From Roseomonas sp. HF4 (GTDB lineage: Bacteria > Pseudomonadota > Alphaproteobacteria > Acetobacterales > Acetobacteraceae): 57,359 nucleotides of DNA. The notes below the pieces were generated by a model, which worked only from the letters and a program-made list of their open reading frames with translations, was not told where the DNA came from and made no database searches. Shown here piece by piece: positions 17,894-29,282 of this stretch; within the stretch, counting starts at the first letter, position 1; each line of letters starts with the position of its first letter. Position numbers and translations under genes: made by a program. Where the stretch lies: assembly GCF_005222755.1 (NCBI RefSeq), contig NZ_STGD01000021.1, positions 1 through 57,359 on the forward strand. Direction: 5' to 3'.

Positions 17894-19402
17894 ATGCCGA
17901 GACGACAGGCACCGCCGCTCTGGGGGGCCTTCGCGCCGGATCCCGCCGGTGCGCTGCCGCTGCAGGAGCAACTCGCCGGCCATTTCCGCGCCGCCGTCCT
18001 CGACGGGCGGCTGAAGCCGGGCGCGCGGCTGCCCTCGACGCGCGCCCTGGCGCTCGAGGCCGGCGTGTCCCGCCAGACCGTCGTGCTCGCCTATGAGCGC
18101 CTCGTCGCCGAAGGCTATGCCGAAGGCCGCGCGGGCGCCGGCGTCTTCGTCCCGGAGGTGCTGCCGGAGGCGCTGCTGCAGGTTGCGCAGCCCGCTGCGG
18201 GCCCGGCGCCCGATGCCCCTTCGGGCAGCCTGTCCGCCCGCGGTCGCGACCTGGCGGCGCTGCCGATCACGCCGGCTCGGCGCGGCCCCGGGCTGCTCTC
18301 GCCCGGCCTGCCCGCCTTCGACGCCTTTCCTGCCGATACCTGGGGCCGGATCGCCGCGCGCGTCTGGCGCGACCGGCCGACCGCCGATGTCCTCGGCTAC
18401 ATGGACCCTGCGGGCCACCTGCCGCTGCGCGAGGCGGTGGCCGCGCATCTCGGCGCCGCCCGCGGCATCGCCTGCACGGCGGAGGAGGTGATGATCGTCG
18501 CCGGCTCGCAGCAGGGCATCGCGCTCGCAGCGCGCCTCCTGCTCGACCCCGGCGACGCCGCCTGGGTGGAGGACCCGGCCTATGTCAGCGGTCGGAGCGC
18601 GCTCGCGGCGCACGGTGCGCGGCTCGTGCCCGTGCCTGTGGATGCCGAGGGCCTGGACGCCGCCGCGGGTGAGGCGCTGGCGCCGCAGGCGCGCGTCGCG
18701 CTGGTCACGCCGTCGCACCAGTATCCGCTCGGCGTCACGATGAGCCTGCGGCGCCGCCTCGCGCTGCTCGACTGGGCGGAACGCAGCGGCGCCTGGATCC
18801 TCGAGGACGACTACGACGGCGACTTCCGCTACGCCGGCCGCCCGCTGCAGCCGCTGCGCGCGCTGGCACGGCCCGGCGCGGCGCGCGTCATCTACATCGG
18901 CACCTTCGCGAAAATCCTCGCGCCGGGGCTGCGGCTTGGCTACCTCGTCGTGCCGCGCGCGCTCATGCCGGCCTTCACCACCGCGCGGGCGCTGACGGAC
19001 CGGCAATCCGCCGGCCCCGAGCAGGCGATCCTCGCCGCCTTCATCGCGGACGGGCACCTCGCGCAGCACCTGCGGCGGATGCGCGTGCTCTACGCCGCGC
19101 GCCGCGCTGCGTTACTCGCGGCGTTGCAGGGGGGCGCTACGGACTTCGTGGCCTGGGACGCGGCGGGGCCGCAGGCGGGGCTGCACCTCGCCGCCCGCTT
19201 CCACGATCAGGGCATCGATGACGTCGCCGTCTACGACGCCGCACGGCGGATCGGGCTGCAGACGCCGCCGCTCTCGGGCTCCTTCCTGGGCAGGCCGCTG
19301 CGCGGTCTGGTTCTTGGCTTCGCCGGCACGGCGGAGGACCGCATGGCCGAAGGCGTCGCCCTGCTCCGTCGCGCCGTGGGGATGGCGCGACGGACGGGGT
19401 GA
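17894..19402 (+). CDS. MocR-type regulator (GntR HTH fused to aminotransferase-like domain)
   Basis: The product is 502 aa from ATG 17894. Residues about 15-85 are a GntR winged helix (PLQEQLAGHFRAAVLDGRLK, LPSTRALALEAGVSRQTVVL). The rest is a fold-type I PLP domain with DPAYVSG, TPSHQYPLGV, LEDDYDGDFRY and the PLP-binding Lys in IGTFAKILAPGLRLGYL. Such proteins sense PLP or amino-type ligands and often regulate a divergent neighbour, here the PaiB-like gene. A TTG six bases upstream is a weaker start. Regulation of the pair is inferred. Confidence 0.93.
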   Translation: MPRRQAPPLWGAFAPDPAGALPLQEQLAGHFRAAVLDGRLKPGARLPSTRALALEAGVSRQTVVLAYERLVAEGYAEGRAGAGVFVPEVLPEALLQVAQPAAGPAPDAPSGSLSARGRDLAALPITPARRGPGLLSPGLPAFDAFPADTWGRIAARVWRDRPTADVLGYMDPAGHLPLREAVAAHLGAARGIACTAEEVMIVAGSQQGIALAARLLLDPGDAAWVEDPAYVSGRSALAAHGARLVPVPVDAEGLDAAAGEALAPQARVALVTPSHQYPLGVTMSLRRRLALLDWAERSGAWILEDDYDGDFRYAGRPLQPLRALARPGAARVIYIGTFAKILAPGLRLGYLVVPRALMPAFTTARALTDRQSAGPEQAILAAFIADGHLAQHLRRMRVLYAARRAALLAALQGGATDFVAWDAAGPQAGLHLAARFHDQGIDDVAVYDAARRIGLQTPPLSGSFLGRPLRGLVLGFAGTAEDRMAEGVALLRRAVGMARRTG

Positions 19403-19412
19403 AGAAAGCCGC

Positions 19413-19433
19413 TTGACCCTCCCAACGTGGGAG
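19413..19433 (+). promoter_or_regulatory. CueR-type operator/promoter for copZ-copA-cueR
   Basis: TTGACC (19413-19418) followed by the dyad CTCCCAACGTGGGAG (19419-19433) lies 11 bp after the MocR stop and 45 bp before the copZ ATG. The 15 bases GCTTGACCCTCCCAA are identical to the box before the RND adaptor. The stretched spacer is typical of MerR-family activated promoters. Confidence 0.78.
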
Positions 19434-19477
19434 CGACGACAAGGCTGTCTCCCGCAACGCTGCGACAGGAGACAGAG

Positions 19478-19678
19478 ATGCAGCACTTCAATGTTCCGGA
19501 CATGACCTGCGGCCACTGCGTGAAGACGATCACGCAGGCCGTGCAGGCGGTCGACCCGGCGGCGCAGGTCCGGGCGGACCTCGCCGCGCACAGCATCAGC
19601 GTGACCAGCAGCGCGAGCGTGGCGAGCCTCTCGGCCGCCATCGCCACCGCCGGCTACGCGAACACCGTCAAGGCCTGA
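19478..19678 (+). CDS. copZ: Copper chaperone, heavy-metal-associated domain (CopZ-like)
   Basis: The product is 66 aa, a single HMA domain with the metal-binding motif MTCGHC at residues about 7-12. It ends with the family pattern [19 protein letters not shown] just upstream supports ATG 19478. It is 16 bp before copA and downstream of a CueR-type promoter. It would carry Cu(I) in the cytoplasm to the CopA ATPase. The MxCxxC motif and length fit CopZ; a mercury-type MerP is unlikely because there is no signal peptide. Confidence 0.92.
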   Translation: MQHFNVPDMTCGHCVKTITQAVQAVDPAAQVRADLAAHSISVTSSASVASLSAAIATAGYANTVKA

Positions 19679-19694
19679 GGCAGGAGCACGCGCG

Positions 19695-22234
<2,540 letters not shown>

Positions 22235-22235
<1 letters not shown>

Positions 22236-22753
22236 TGAACATCGGCGATGCGGCAAAGGCCTCGGGCGTCTCGGTGAAGATGATCCGCCACTATGAGGCG
22301 ATCGGCCTGCTGCCCGCGGCGACGCGGACCGAGAGCGGCTACCGCGTCTACCGGGCGGAGGACGTGCATGCGCTGCGCTTCATCCGCAACGCGCGCGATC
22401 TCGGCTTCCCGCTGGCGGAGATTGAGGAGCTTCTGAACCTCTGGCGCGACCGGGCGCGCGCCAGCGCCGAGGTGAAGCGCCTCGCGCTGGCGCATGTCGC
22501 GGCGATCGACGAGAAGGTGAACGCGCTGCGGGCGATGGGCGACACCCTGCGGCACCTGGCCGCGGCCTGCCATGGCGACCACCGCCCGGACTGCCCGATC
22601 CTGGAGGGGATCTCGGAGCGGCCAGCGGCTCCCGCCGCGAAGCCTGCGCGGCGCGGCGGTAGCACGGAGGTGCTGCGCCACGCCGGCATCGCCTCCCGCG
22701 ACGCCCGGCCCGAGCGCCTGGTCAGACCGGCTCTGCGCCGCGGAAGCGCATGA
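22235..22753 (+). CDS. cueR: Cu(I)-responsive MerR-family regulator CueR
   Basis: The product is 172 aa. The N-terminal HTH and wing read MNIGDAAKASGVSVKMIRHY, EAIGLLPAATRTESGYRVYR. A dimerisation helix follows, then the Cu(I) loop ACHGDHRPDCPIL, whose cysteines fall at residues 112 and 120, the same numbering as E. coli CueR. It overlaps the copA stop (TGATG). Beyond residue ~130 the protein has an extra basic tail that overlaps, on the opposite strand, the end of a decayed DUF411 gene. It likely activates both CTCCCA..TGGGAG promoters described here. Confidence 0.95.
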
Positions 22754-23060
22754 AGGTCTGATGCGCCCCTTCACCGAAGGCGATCACGTCGTAGGTGTCG
22801 GGCGCCTGGCCCGGCACCTCCATTCCAGGCGAGCCGATCGGCATGGCCGGCACGGCGAATGCCACGGATGCCGGCAGGGCGCGTGGCCAGCAGCCGGCGC
22901 ACCGCCAGGGCCGGCACATGCCCCTCAAGCACGAAGCCCTCGACGCGCGCGGCATGGCAGGAGGGCAGGTCGGCCGGCGTGCCGAGCATGCGCCGGATCG
23001 GCGCAACTGAGGGCGGCCGACCCAGCGAGAAGGAGGTCGCCCCATCGCCGGTGACGACCT
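22722..23060 (-). pseudogene. DUF411 metal-binding protein remnant, frameshifted and 5'-truncated
   Basis: Minus-strand pieces spell a DUF411 C-terminal half: MLGTPADLPSCHAARVEGFV, LEGHVPALAVRRLLATRPAG in one frame. AVPAMPIGSPGMEVPGQAPD, TYDVIAFG continue in another, with stop at 22722. One extra T at about 22856-22859 explains the frame change (GIRGI-AVPAMP). Upstream, a stop codon precedes VVTGDGATS at about 23060, so the N-terminal half with the usual CxxC is gone. DUF411 proteins are common next to copper genes. A frameshift from sequencing error would not explain the lost 5' half. Confidence 0.8.
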
Positions 23061-23239
23061 AAAGATGTGGCCGAGGCGATCGCATTTGTCCTTTCGCCGC
23101 GCACGGATTGAGTCATGGGTGCGATCTGGGATGTCGATGGCGATGTCATTGTCGGACGGAACAGATACCATTGAGACGAAAGCGCGCCGCGACGCTCGAC
23201 CGGCACGCATTCATCGCATTCAGGTGCAGAGGCCATCGC

Positions 23240-25549
23240 ATGAGCGCCGAGACGGCAGGGACGACTGAATTCCGCCCGCACAGCTCGCATTGGGGCGTCT
23301 TCACGGCGGCCATGCGCGATGGTGGGCTCCTGGTCCGCCCGCATCCGGGCGATCGGGACCCCAACGAGATCCTGCAGAACTTTCCCTCCGCGCTCCGGCA
23401 CCCCGCGCGCATCGCACAGCCCATGGTGCGTCGCGGCTGGCTGGAACGTGGCCCGGGACCTGATCGTGGGCGTGGCCGGGACGAGTTCGTTCCGATGTCC
23501 TGGGACGCCGTGCTGGACCTGCTGGGCGGGGAGCTGCGCCGCATCAAGGACCAGCACGGGCCGGGCGCGGTCTTTGGCGGTTCCTACGGGTGGGCGAGCG
23601 CCGGTCGTTTCCACCATGCCCAGAGCCAGGTCCACCGCTTCCTGAACTGCGCCTTCGGCGGCTACGTCGCCTCGGTCAATTCCTACAGCTCCGGCGCCGC
23701 CTCGGTGATCGTCCCGCACATCCTCGGCAACTATGAGGACCTCACGAAGCACAACGTCACCTGGGAACAGGTGGCGCAGCACACCGACCTGGTGCTGGCC
23801 TTCGGCGGTATGGCGCTGAAGAACGCCATGGTCGCCGGCGGCGGCATCAGCGAACATGTCGAGCGCGGCGCCATGCAGGCCGCACGCGCGCGCGGCTGCG
23901 ACTTCATCCTGATCGGCCCGCTGCGCAGCGACCTGCCCGAGGAAGCCGGCGCCGAGTGGATCGCCAACATCCCCGGCACCGACACCGCGCTGATGCTGGC
24001 GCTGGTGCACACGCTGGTCGTGGAAGGGCTGCACGACCGCGCCTTCCTCGACCGCTTTACGGTCGGCTGGCCCGTCTTCGAGCGCGACCTGCTCGGCGAG
24101 GCCGACGGTCAGGCGAAGGACGCCGATTGGGCGGCGCCGATCACCGGCATCGCGGCCGAGGATATCCGCGCCCTGGCCCGCCGACTGCACGGCCGCCGCG
24201 TGCTGGTGACAGTCGCGCACTCCCTGCAGCGGGCGGAACACGGCGAGCAGCCAGTGTGGATGGGCGCGGTGCTGGCCGCGGCGCTCGGCCAGATCGGCCT
24301 GCCCGGCGGTGGCTACGGCTATGCGCTCGGCGCCATCGGCTACTATGGGCGGCGCGCGAACGCCGTGCCCGGTCCGACCCTCTCCCAGGGCCGCAACAAG
24401 CACGGCAACTACATCCCGGTCGCGCGCATCGCCGACATGCTGCTGAACCCCGGCACGCAGTACCGCTACAACGGGCAGACCCGCACCTATCCCGACATCC
24501 GGCTGGTCTACTGGGCGGGCGGCAACCCGTTCCACCACCACCAGGACCTCAACCGACTGCGCGAAGCTTTCGCACGCGTCGACACTCTCATCGTGCACGA
24601 ACTCGCCTGGACCGCCACGGCTCGGCACGCCGACATCGTCCTGCCCGCGACGATGACGCTCGAGCGCGAAGATATCGGCTACAGTTCACACGACCCGCTG
24701 ATGGTGGCGATGCACCGCATCGTGCCGCCCTACGGGCAGGCGCGGGACGACTACGACATCTTCGCCGGCCTTAGCCGACACATGGGCGTGGAGGAGGCCT
24801 TCACCGAGGGCCGCACGACCCGAGAATGGCTGCGCCACCTATATGCGCGCACGCAGCACGCGCTGCGCGAACAGGACCTGCCGGCGCCCGACTTTGAGGA
24901 ATTCTGGGCCGCCGGAACCTTGCGTCTGCCGCAGGCCCCGGATGATGGCGGTCCGTGGCGCGCATTCCGGGAGGACCCGGACGCCAATCCGCTGCCTACG
25001 CCGAGCGGGCGGATCGAGATCTTCTCCGAGACTATCGCCGGCTTCGGCGAGGCAAGCTGCCCCGGCCACCCGGCCTGGCTGCCGCCAGAGGAGGTTCCGG
25101 GGCCCAGCACGCCGCTCCACCTCGTCGCCAACCAGCCGGCGACGCGGCTGCACAGCCAACTGGATTTCGGCGCGCACAGCATCGCCTCGAAGCGGCGCGG
25201 GCGGGAGGTCGCTTGCATGCATCCAGCGGATGCGGCGGCGCGTGGCATCGCCGATGGCGACGTAATTCGTCTGTTCAACAAACGTGGCGCCTGTCTCGCG
25301 GCCGTGCGGCTGACCACGGAGATCCGCCAAGGCGTCGTACAACTTGCCACCGGCGCCTGGTACGACCCGGAGGACCCCCAGGATGACAAGCCGCTCTGCG
25401 TACACGGCAACCCGAATGTGCTGACGCGGGATGCAGGGACCTCGGCGCTCGCCCAGGGCTGCACCGGGCAACTCACGGTGACCGAGATGGAACGCTTCAC
25501 CGGCAACCTGCCGCCGATCCGCGCCTTCGATCCGCCGCAGGGCGGCTGA
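23240..25549 (+). CDS. Molybdopterin oxidoreductase, BisC/DMSO-TMAO reductase family
   Basis: The product is 769 aa. It begins SHWGVFTAAMRDGGLLVRPH as in biotin-sulfoxide/TMAO reductases. The Mo-ligand region GGYVASVNSYSSGAASV (about residues 140-155) has Ser instead of Cys, typical of the DMSO reductase family III. It also has YGWASAGRFHHAQSQVHRFL, NIPGTDTALMLALVHTLV, YWAGGNPFHHHQDLNRL and DIVLPATMTLEREDI. No signal peptide or [4Fe-4S] Cys motif is seen, matching cytoplasmic BisC. It would reduce an S- or N-oxide such as biotin or methionine sulfoxide. ATG 23240 has AGAGG upstream. A partner electron donor is not encoded nearby. Confidence 0.93.
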   Translation: MSAETAGTTEFRPHSSHWGVFTAAMRDGGLLVRPHPGDRDPNEILQNFPSALRHPARIAQPMVRRGWLERGPGPDRGRGRDEFVPMSWDAVLDLLGGELRRIKDQHGPGAVFGGSYGWASAGRFHHAQSQVHRFLNCAFGGYVASVNSYSSGAASVIVPHILGNYEDLTKHNVTWEQVAQHTDLVLAFGGMALKNAMVAGGGISEHVERGAMQAARARGCDFILIGPLRSDLPEEAGAEWIANIPGTDTALMLALVHTLVVEGLHDRAFLDRFTVGWPVFERDLLGEADGQAKDADWAAPITGIAAEDIRALARRLHGRRVLVTVAHSLQRAEHGEQPVWMGAVLAAALGQIGLPGGGYGYALGAIGYYGRRANAVPGPTLSQGRNKHGNYIPVARIADMLLNPGTQYRYNGQTRTYPDIRLVYWAGGNPFHHHQDLNRLREAFARVDTLIVHELAWTATARHADIVLPATMTLEREDIGYSSHDPLMVAMHRIVPPYGQARDDYDIFAGLSRHMGVEEAFTEGRTTREWLRHLYARTQHALREQDLPAPDFEEFWAAGTLRLPQAPDDGGPWRAFREDPDANPLPTPSGRIEIFSETIAGFGEASCPGHPAWLPPEEVPGPSTPLHLVANQPATRLHSQLDFGAHSIASKRRGREVACMHPADAAARGIADGDVIRLFNKRGACLAAVRLTTEIRQGVVQLATGAWYDPEDPQDDKPLCVHGNPNVLTRDAGTSALAQGCTGQLTVTEMERFTGNLPPIRAFDPPQGG

Positions 25550-25556
25550 CGCCTGG

Positions 25557-25585
25557 CCGGCATCGCGGATGGACCGCGATGCCGG
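25557..25585 (+). terminator. Terminator hairpin after BisC-like gene
   Basis: CCGGCATCGCGG (25557-25568) and CCGCGATGCCGG (25574-25585) form a perfect 12-bp stem with a 5-nt loop eight bases after the stop codon. A short pyrimidine stretch (TGCCTTTC) follows. It is a good factor-independent terminator candidate. Confidence 0.75.
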
Positions 25586-25611
25586 TGCCTTTCGCACCCA
25601 AGGCGTCGTAG

Positions 25612-25757
25612 TCAGCCCAGGCTGACTGCGGCGATCTCCATGCGCTTCTCCGCGTCCTTGTTTAGTGTGATGCCGAAGCCCGGCTCTGTCGGAATGGCGA
25701 AGCGTCCATTCACCGGCTGCAGATCCTCCTCGAACATGTCGCGTTGCAGGTCTTGGG
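25612..25757 (-). pseudogene. C-terminal remnant of an enolase-superfamily (MR/MLE) enzyme
   Basis: The minus strand reads QDLQRDMFEEDLQPVNGRFA, IPTEPGFGITLNKDAEKRME, IAAVSLG, stop. This is the closing segment of mandelate racemase/muconate-lactonizing-type dehydratases (..NGRLPVPTGPGLGIELDEDAL..). Upstream sequence no longer encodes the barrel, so only about 48 codons survive. Confidence 0.7.
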
Positions 25758-26242
25758 CGCTATTCCCCGGCGAGGTCGCCTATGTCTGGCGTGACGCCCT
25801 GAGCGGCTGCGCCGCGGGGATTTCTGAGCGGCCGTGTCCGCGGGTGACGGAGTTCCCGGCCAAACTCTGGCAGCAGGCCGTCGCCGAACTCGCCACCGTG
25901 CCGGCGCTCGCACGCATGATGGACGCCATGGCAGCGGATCGGGTGTTCAATCGGGCAATCTGCCGATGACCATCATCGCGTCGACCGTGCCCGGCGCTTC
26001 AGGCGCGTGGCGTCGTGCGGCAGCAGGCACGGTCGGTCGCTGATGACGCGGCCTGCCTTATGTCGACCGGCTTGGTGGGTACCAGCGGGTTCGCCGCCAT
26101 CCCTACCACCGCCATCGATCCGCCCCTCGTGCAGCGTCTCCGGCAGGCCCGACGTTTTCGGCTCCTGGTCCCCTAGTTCATCGCCCGCACGATAGCAGCA
26201 TCACCAGTAGACGGCGCCGGCGGCCGCACTGCCGTTCGGATA
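25758..26242. other. Gene-poor stretch holding repeat copy A
   Basis: A plus-strand frame around 25766-25969 (LFPGEVAYVWRDALSGCAAG, then FPAKLWQQAVAELATVPALA) may be a piece of a larger gene. It starts and stops abruptly and I cannot name it. The rest is repeat copy A (25987-26205) and about 40 bp before the CBS gene stop. Confidence 0.5.
25987..26205. repeat. Dispersed direct repeat, copy A (~219 bp)
   Basis: From GTGCCCGGCG to GATAGCAGCATCACC this stretch aligns over its whole length with 30866-31083 in the same orientation, with many substitutions. Shared blocks include GCAGCAGGCACGG, GCTGATGA, CCGGC(C/T)TGGTGGG and GCAGCGTCTCCGGC. On the minus strand both copies can read VVGMAA(N/H)PLVPT(K/R)PV. 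It may be a decayed mobile-element end or a fragment of one gene. The copies bracket a ~4.7 kb segment. Confidence 0.75.
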
Positions 26243-26686
26243 TCAGCCCCCGGGGCCGTCCCTCATGACATATCCCATTAGGTCGCCCACGTTGCGCTCC
26301 AAATCCCGGATGATATCTTTCACGACGTCTCCGATCGAGATCACGCCCACAACCCTGCCCGCGTCCAGCACTGGCAGATGGCGAAAGCCGCGCGTTGCCA
26401 TCATTGTCATGCAGCTTTCCAGTCGGTCGTCCGGACTGACCGTCACGGGGTTGCGCGTCATCACCTGGCTCGCCGGCGTCTGCTTTGCATCAAGCCCGGG
26501 CAGAAGCACTTTGATGGCGCAGTCGCCCTGGGTCACGATACCGACCAGCACCTCGTCGTCGATGACCAGTACCGAACGGACGCGGTTGTCGCGCATTTGA
26601 CGAAGGGCTTCGACGACCATGTCGTCGGAACGAACATGGATTAGGGCGCCACTCTTCTGGGCCAGAGCGTTCTTGACCGTATTCAT
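26243..26686 (-). CDS. Tandem CBS-domain protein
   Basis: The product is 147 aa, with two CBS motifs filling the chain: VRSDDMVVEALRQMRDNRVR, SVLVIDDEVLVGIVTQGDCA, then MTRNPVTVSPDDRLESCMTM, RHLPVLDAGRVVGVISIGDV. The start at ATG 26686 is set by GGAGGGG just upstream. Stand-alone CBS pairs bind adenosine nucleotides and regulate partners; a redox or energy-sensing role is usual in this subfamily. Nothing adjacent suggests the partner. It is flanked by debris, so it is probably part of an acquired or rearranged segment. Confidence 0.93.
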   Translation of the reverse strand: MNTVKNALAQKSGALIHVRSDDMVVEALRQMRDNRVRSVLVIDDEVLVGIVTQGDCAIKVLLPGLDAKQTPASQVMTRNPVTVSPDDRLESCMTMMATRGFRHLPVLDAGRVVGVISIGDVVKDIIRDLERNVGDLMGYVMRDGPGG

Positions 26687-26738
26687 CGATCCCCTCCCGA
26701 GGGCCCTGTCCCGGCCCGTCCTGCTCGTCGGCATCCGA

Positions 26739-27229
26739 GGTTAGTGCATCCACAACGTCGACGTCACGGTGCCCGGCGCGCGGCGGGGTGACTTCGCCGA
26801 CGCCTCGCTCGACACCAGCAGCATCGCATTCGTGCTCAACTGCCATGTCCGGTTGAACAACAGCGTGCGCGTGATGGCGCGCAGCGTCAGCGCCTCGACG
26901 ATGGACCTCGCTGCGGTGCCGCTTGCGGTGCAGGTGGTGACGCCACGCTTGGCTTGAGAAGGCGTCGAGGTGGCGCCGAGCGCTCGAATCTGGCCAACGA
27001 GCGGTTCGGCAGGATCGAGTTGGTGCTGGCGGCGATCGTGCTGCTGATGCTCGTGGGAGACGGCAGCGTCGTCACCGGGCTGCGCAGGATGCTCGGTGGG
27101 TGAATGGCTCTGGTGATTGATCTAGATCAGACCCCGCACGCGGAAGGGGTAACAGACTGTGAAAAGTCGAACGCGAGTGGGTGCATCGCCTTCCACTCCG
27201 GCGGCGAGAGCAGGTAGGGGAGGAATCGG
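26739..27229. other. Stretch with two short coding remnants
   Basis: A plus-strand frame at about 26757-26957 (IHNVDVTVPGARRGDFADAS, LDTSSIAFVLNCHVRLNNSV, RVMARSVSAS, stop) looks like the end of a phage structural-type hypothetical protein. At about 26990-27103, ANERFGRIELVLAAIVLLML then LRRMLGG and stop look like the last helix of a membrane protein. Neither has a credible start. I see nothing recognisable from 27104 to the SBP gene, apart from its ribosome site. Confidence 0.45.
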
Positions 27230-28255
27230 ATGTTGATGCGGACGGCCGTTGCTACGGCAGCCCTTCTGCTTTCTGTGACAGCCGCCTCGGCTCAGTCGGC
27301 TCCGCCCGGTCCGACGCTCAGTCAGGTGCGCGAGCGTGGCACGCTCGCCTGCGGCGTTCCGCCCGGCGTGCCCGGCTTTGGGGCGCAGGCGGCCGGCGGC
27401 GCTTGGCAGGGCCTTGAGATCGATATCTGCCGCGCCATCGCCGCCGCGGTGCTGGGCGACGCACAGCGCGCCACCTTCAGCCCCCTCAGCAGCCAGGCCC
27501 GCTTCCCCGCCCTCCAACAACGCCAAGTCGATGTGCTAACGCGCGCTGTGACCTGGACGCAGTCGCGGGACACGCAACTCGGCTTCAACTTCGGCCCCGT
27601 CACCTTTTACGATGGGCAGGGCTTCCTGACCCGCCGCGCAAACATCCGCCGCGCCCAGGACCTGCAGGGCAGTGCCATCTGCACCTTCGCGGGGTCAACA
27701 AGCGAAGCGAACCTCACCGACTGGGCCCGCGCGAACGGCCTGACCTATACCGTCGTCCTGGTGGACCAGCCGGATGCCATGCGCGCTGCGTACGAGGAAG
27801 GCCGCTGCGCAGCCATGTCCACCGACGCCTCGCAGCTGGTCGGCATCTTGACCACGCTGCGTAACCCGGCCGAGCATCAGGTCCTGCCCGATCGCATCAG
27901 CAAGGAGCCGCTTGCTCCCGTGGTGCGTCACGGCGACGAGCAGTGGACCGAGATCGTCCGCTGGACAGTCTTCGCCTTGATCGAGGCCGAGGAACTCGGC
28001 GTCACGTCGGCCAATGCGGAAGCCATGCTGACCAGCGACAACCCGGCTATCCGCCGTCTGCTTGGCGCCATTGGCGAGCATGGTCCGATGATGGGCCTTG
28101 ACGCTCGCTGGGCCTTCAACGCCCTCCGCCAGGTCGGCAACTACGGTGAGATCTTTGAGCGGAACCTGGGCGCGGGATCACCTATCGGCTTGGCGCGCGG
28201 CGTCAACGACCTGTGGACACGCGCCGGTCTAATGTACGCGCCACCGATCCGCTGA
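27230..28255 (+). CDS. Polar amino acid ABC transporter substrate-binding protein (AapJ/BztA-like)
   Basis: The product is 341 aa, with signal peptide to about residue 22 (SVTAASA-QS). The mature protein starts LSQVRERGTLACGVPPGVPG and has the general L-amino-acid binding pattern: GAWQGLEIDICRAIAAAVLG, VDVLTRAVTWTQSRDTQLGF, GPVTFYDGQGFL and GRCAAMSTDASQL. It would bind amino acids in the periplasm. GGAGGA upstream supports ATG 27230. The permease and ATPase genes usual for aapQMP do not follow; the next ABC genes are of the MacB/Lol type. It is therefore an orphan binding protein. Confidence 0.93.
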   Translation: MLMRTAVATAALLLSVTAASAQSAPPGPTLSQVRERGTLACGVPPGVPGFGAQAAGGAWQGLEIDICRAIAAAVLGDAQRATFSPLSSQARFPALQQRQVDVLTRAVTWTQSRDTQLGFNFGPVTFYDGQGFLTRRANIRRAQDLQGSAICTFAGSTSEANLTDWARANGLTYTVVLVDQPDAMRAAYEEGRCAAMSTDASQLVGILTTLRNPAEHQVLPDRISKEPLAPVVRHGDEQWTEIVRWTVFALIEAEELGVTSANAEAMLTSDNPAIRRLLGAIGEHGPMMGLDARWAFNALRQVGNYGEIFERNLGAGSPIGLARGVNDLWTRAGLMYAPPIR

Positions 28256-28511
28256 CGCAGACAAGGAACTGCCCGACGCTGCCGGCCGGGACGCGGACGC
28301 TGGCAGTGGAGACCAGCTGGGATTTGCCGAGCCTCGGGCCGGACGCGCGGCTGACGGATCCGACCATCCCGGCGTTGAAGACGAAGACGCAGTGTGGCGG
28401 CGCAAAAGCGCGACCAGCCACAGCACGCCTTGCGGCTTGCAGCTGCGGCGGAGAGGCTGAGCGACGCTGCCTGAGGCCACGCCCGTCCGGCGGGATCTTA
28501 GCCACTCGGTC

Positions 28512-29282
28512 ATGAAGCGTGGCATCCTGCATGCCATGGCGATGACCAAGATGGCCGACGTAGGGCCCCCGACCGGCGTGCCCCCGGTCTTCGTTGCGCG
28601 CGGGTTGTGCAAGAGCTACGGCAGCGGCGACGCCACGGTGCATGCGCTGCGCGACCTCGACCTCGACATCCTGCCGGGCGAGTTCGTGGTGCTGCTCGGC
28701 CCTTCGGGCTCCGGTAAGTCCACGCTGCTCAACATCCTCGGCGGGCTGGATGCCCCGACCTCGGGCCGAGCGGTATGGCGCGACCACGAGCTGACCGGGG
28801 CGGATGAGGCGGCGCTGACCGCCTATCGCCGTGACCACGTCGGCTTCGTCTTCCAGTTCTACAACATGATCCCGAGCCTCACCGCACGCGAGAATGTCGA
28901 GCTCGTCGCCGAGATCGCGCGCGACCCGATGCGGCCCGAGGAGGCGCTCGCGCTCGTCGGCCTCTCGCATCGCCTCGACCACTTCCCTGGCCAGCTTTCC
29001 GGCGGTGAGCAGCAGCGCGTCGCTGTGGCGCGCGCCATCGTCAAGCGGCCCGACGCCCTGCTCTGCGACGAGCCCACCGGCGCGCTCGACGTCGAGACGG
29101 GCAAGATCGTGCTTTCGGCCATCGCGCGGGCGAACCGCGAGGTCGGCGCGACGACGGTGGTCATCACCCACAACGCGGCTATCGCCGGCATGGCCGACCG
29201 GGTGCTGCGCATGGGTGGTGGGCGCATTGTGTCGATCGAAGCAAATGCCAACCGTTGCGCGCCGGAGGAGCTCGTCTGGTGA
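28512..29282 (+). CDS. ABC transporter ATP-binding protein (MacB/LolD type)
   Basis: The product is up to 256 aa; the first ~25 residues hold several possible ATG starts without a clear ribosome site. Walker A is [18 protein letters not shown], the Q-loop is [17 protein letters not shown], the signature is [15 protein letters not shown] and Walker B is [12 protein letters not shown], then an H-loop VITHN. It would power an FtsX-fold permease that extrudes or shuttles lipids or peptides. Its stop overlaps the permease GTG by four bases (GTGA, 29279-29282), so the two form a pair. Confidence 0.92.
   Translation: MKRGILHAMAMTKMADVGPPTGVPPVFVARGLCKSYGSGDATVHALRDLDLDILPGEFVVLLGPSGSGKSTLLNILGGLDAPTSGRAVWRDHELTGADEAALTAYRRDHVGFVFQFYNMIPSLTARENVELVAEIARDPMRPEEALALVGLSHRLDHFPGQLSGGEQQRVAVARAIVKRPDALLCDEPTGALDVETGKIVLSAIARANREVGATTVVITHNAAIAGMADRVLRMGGGRIVSIEANANRCAPEELVW

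Noticed and set aside
22925..24628. 567-codon minus-strand frame
   Set aside because: Antisense to the molybdoenzyme and the DUF411 remnant; low-complexity translation.
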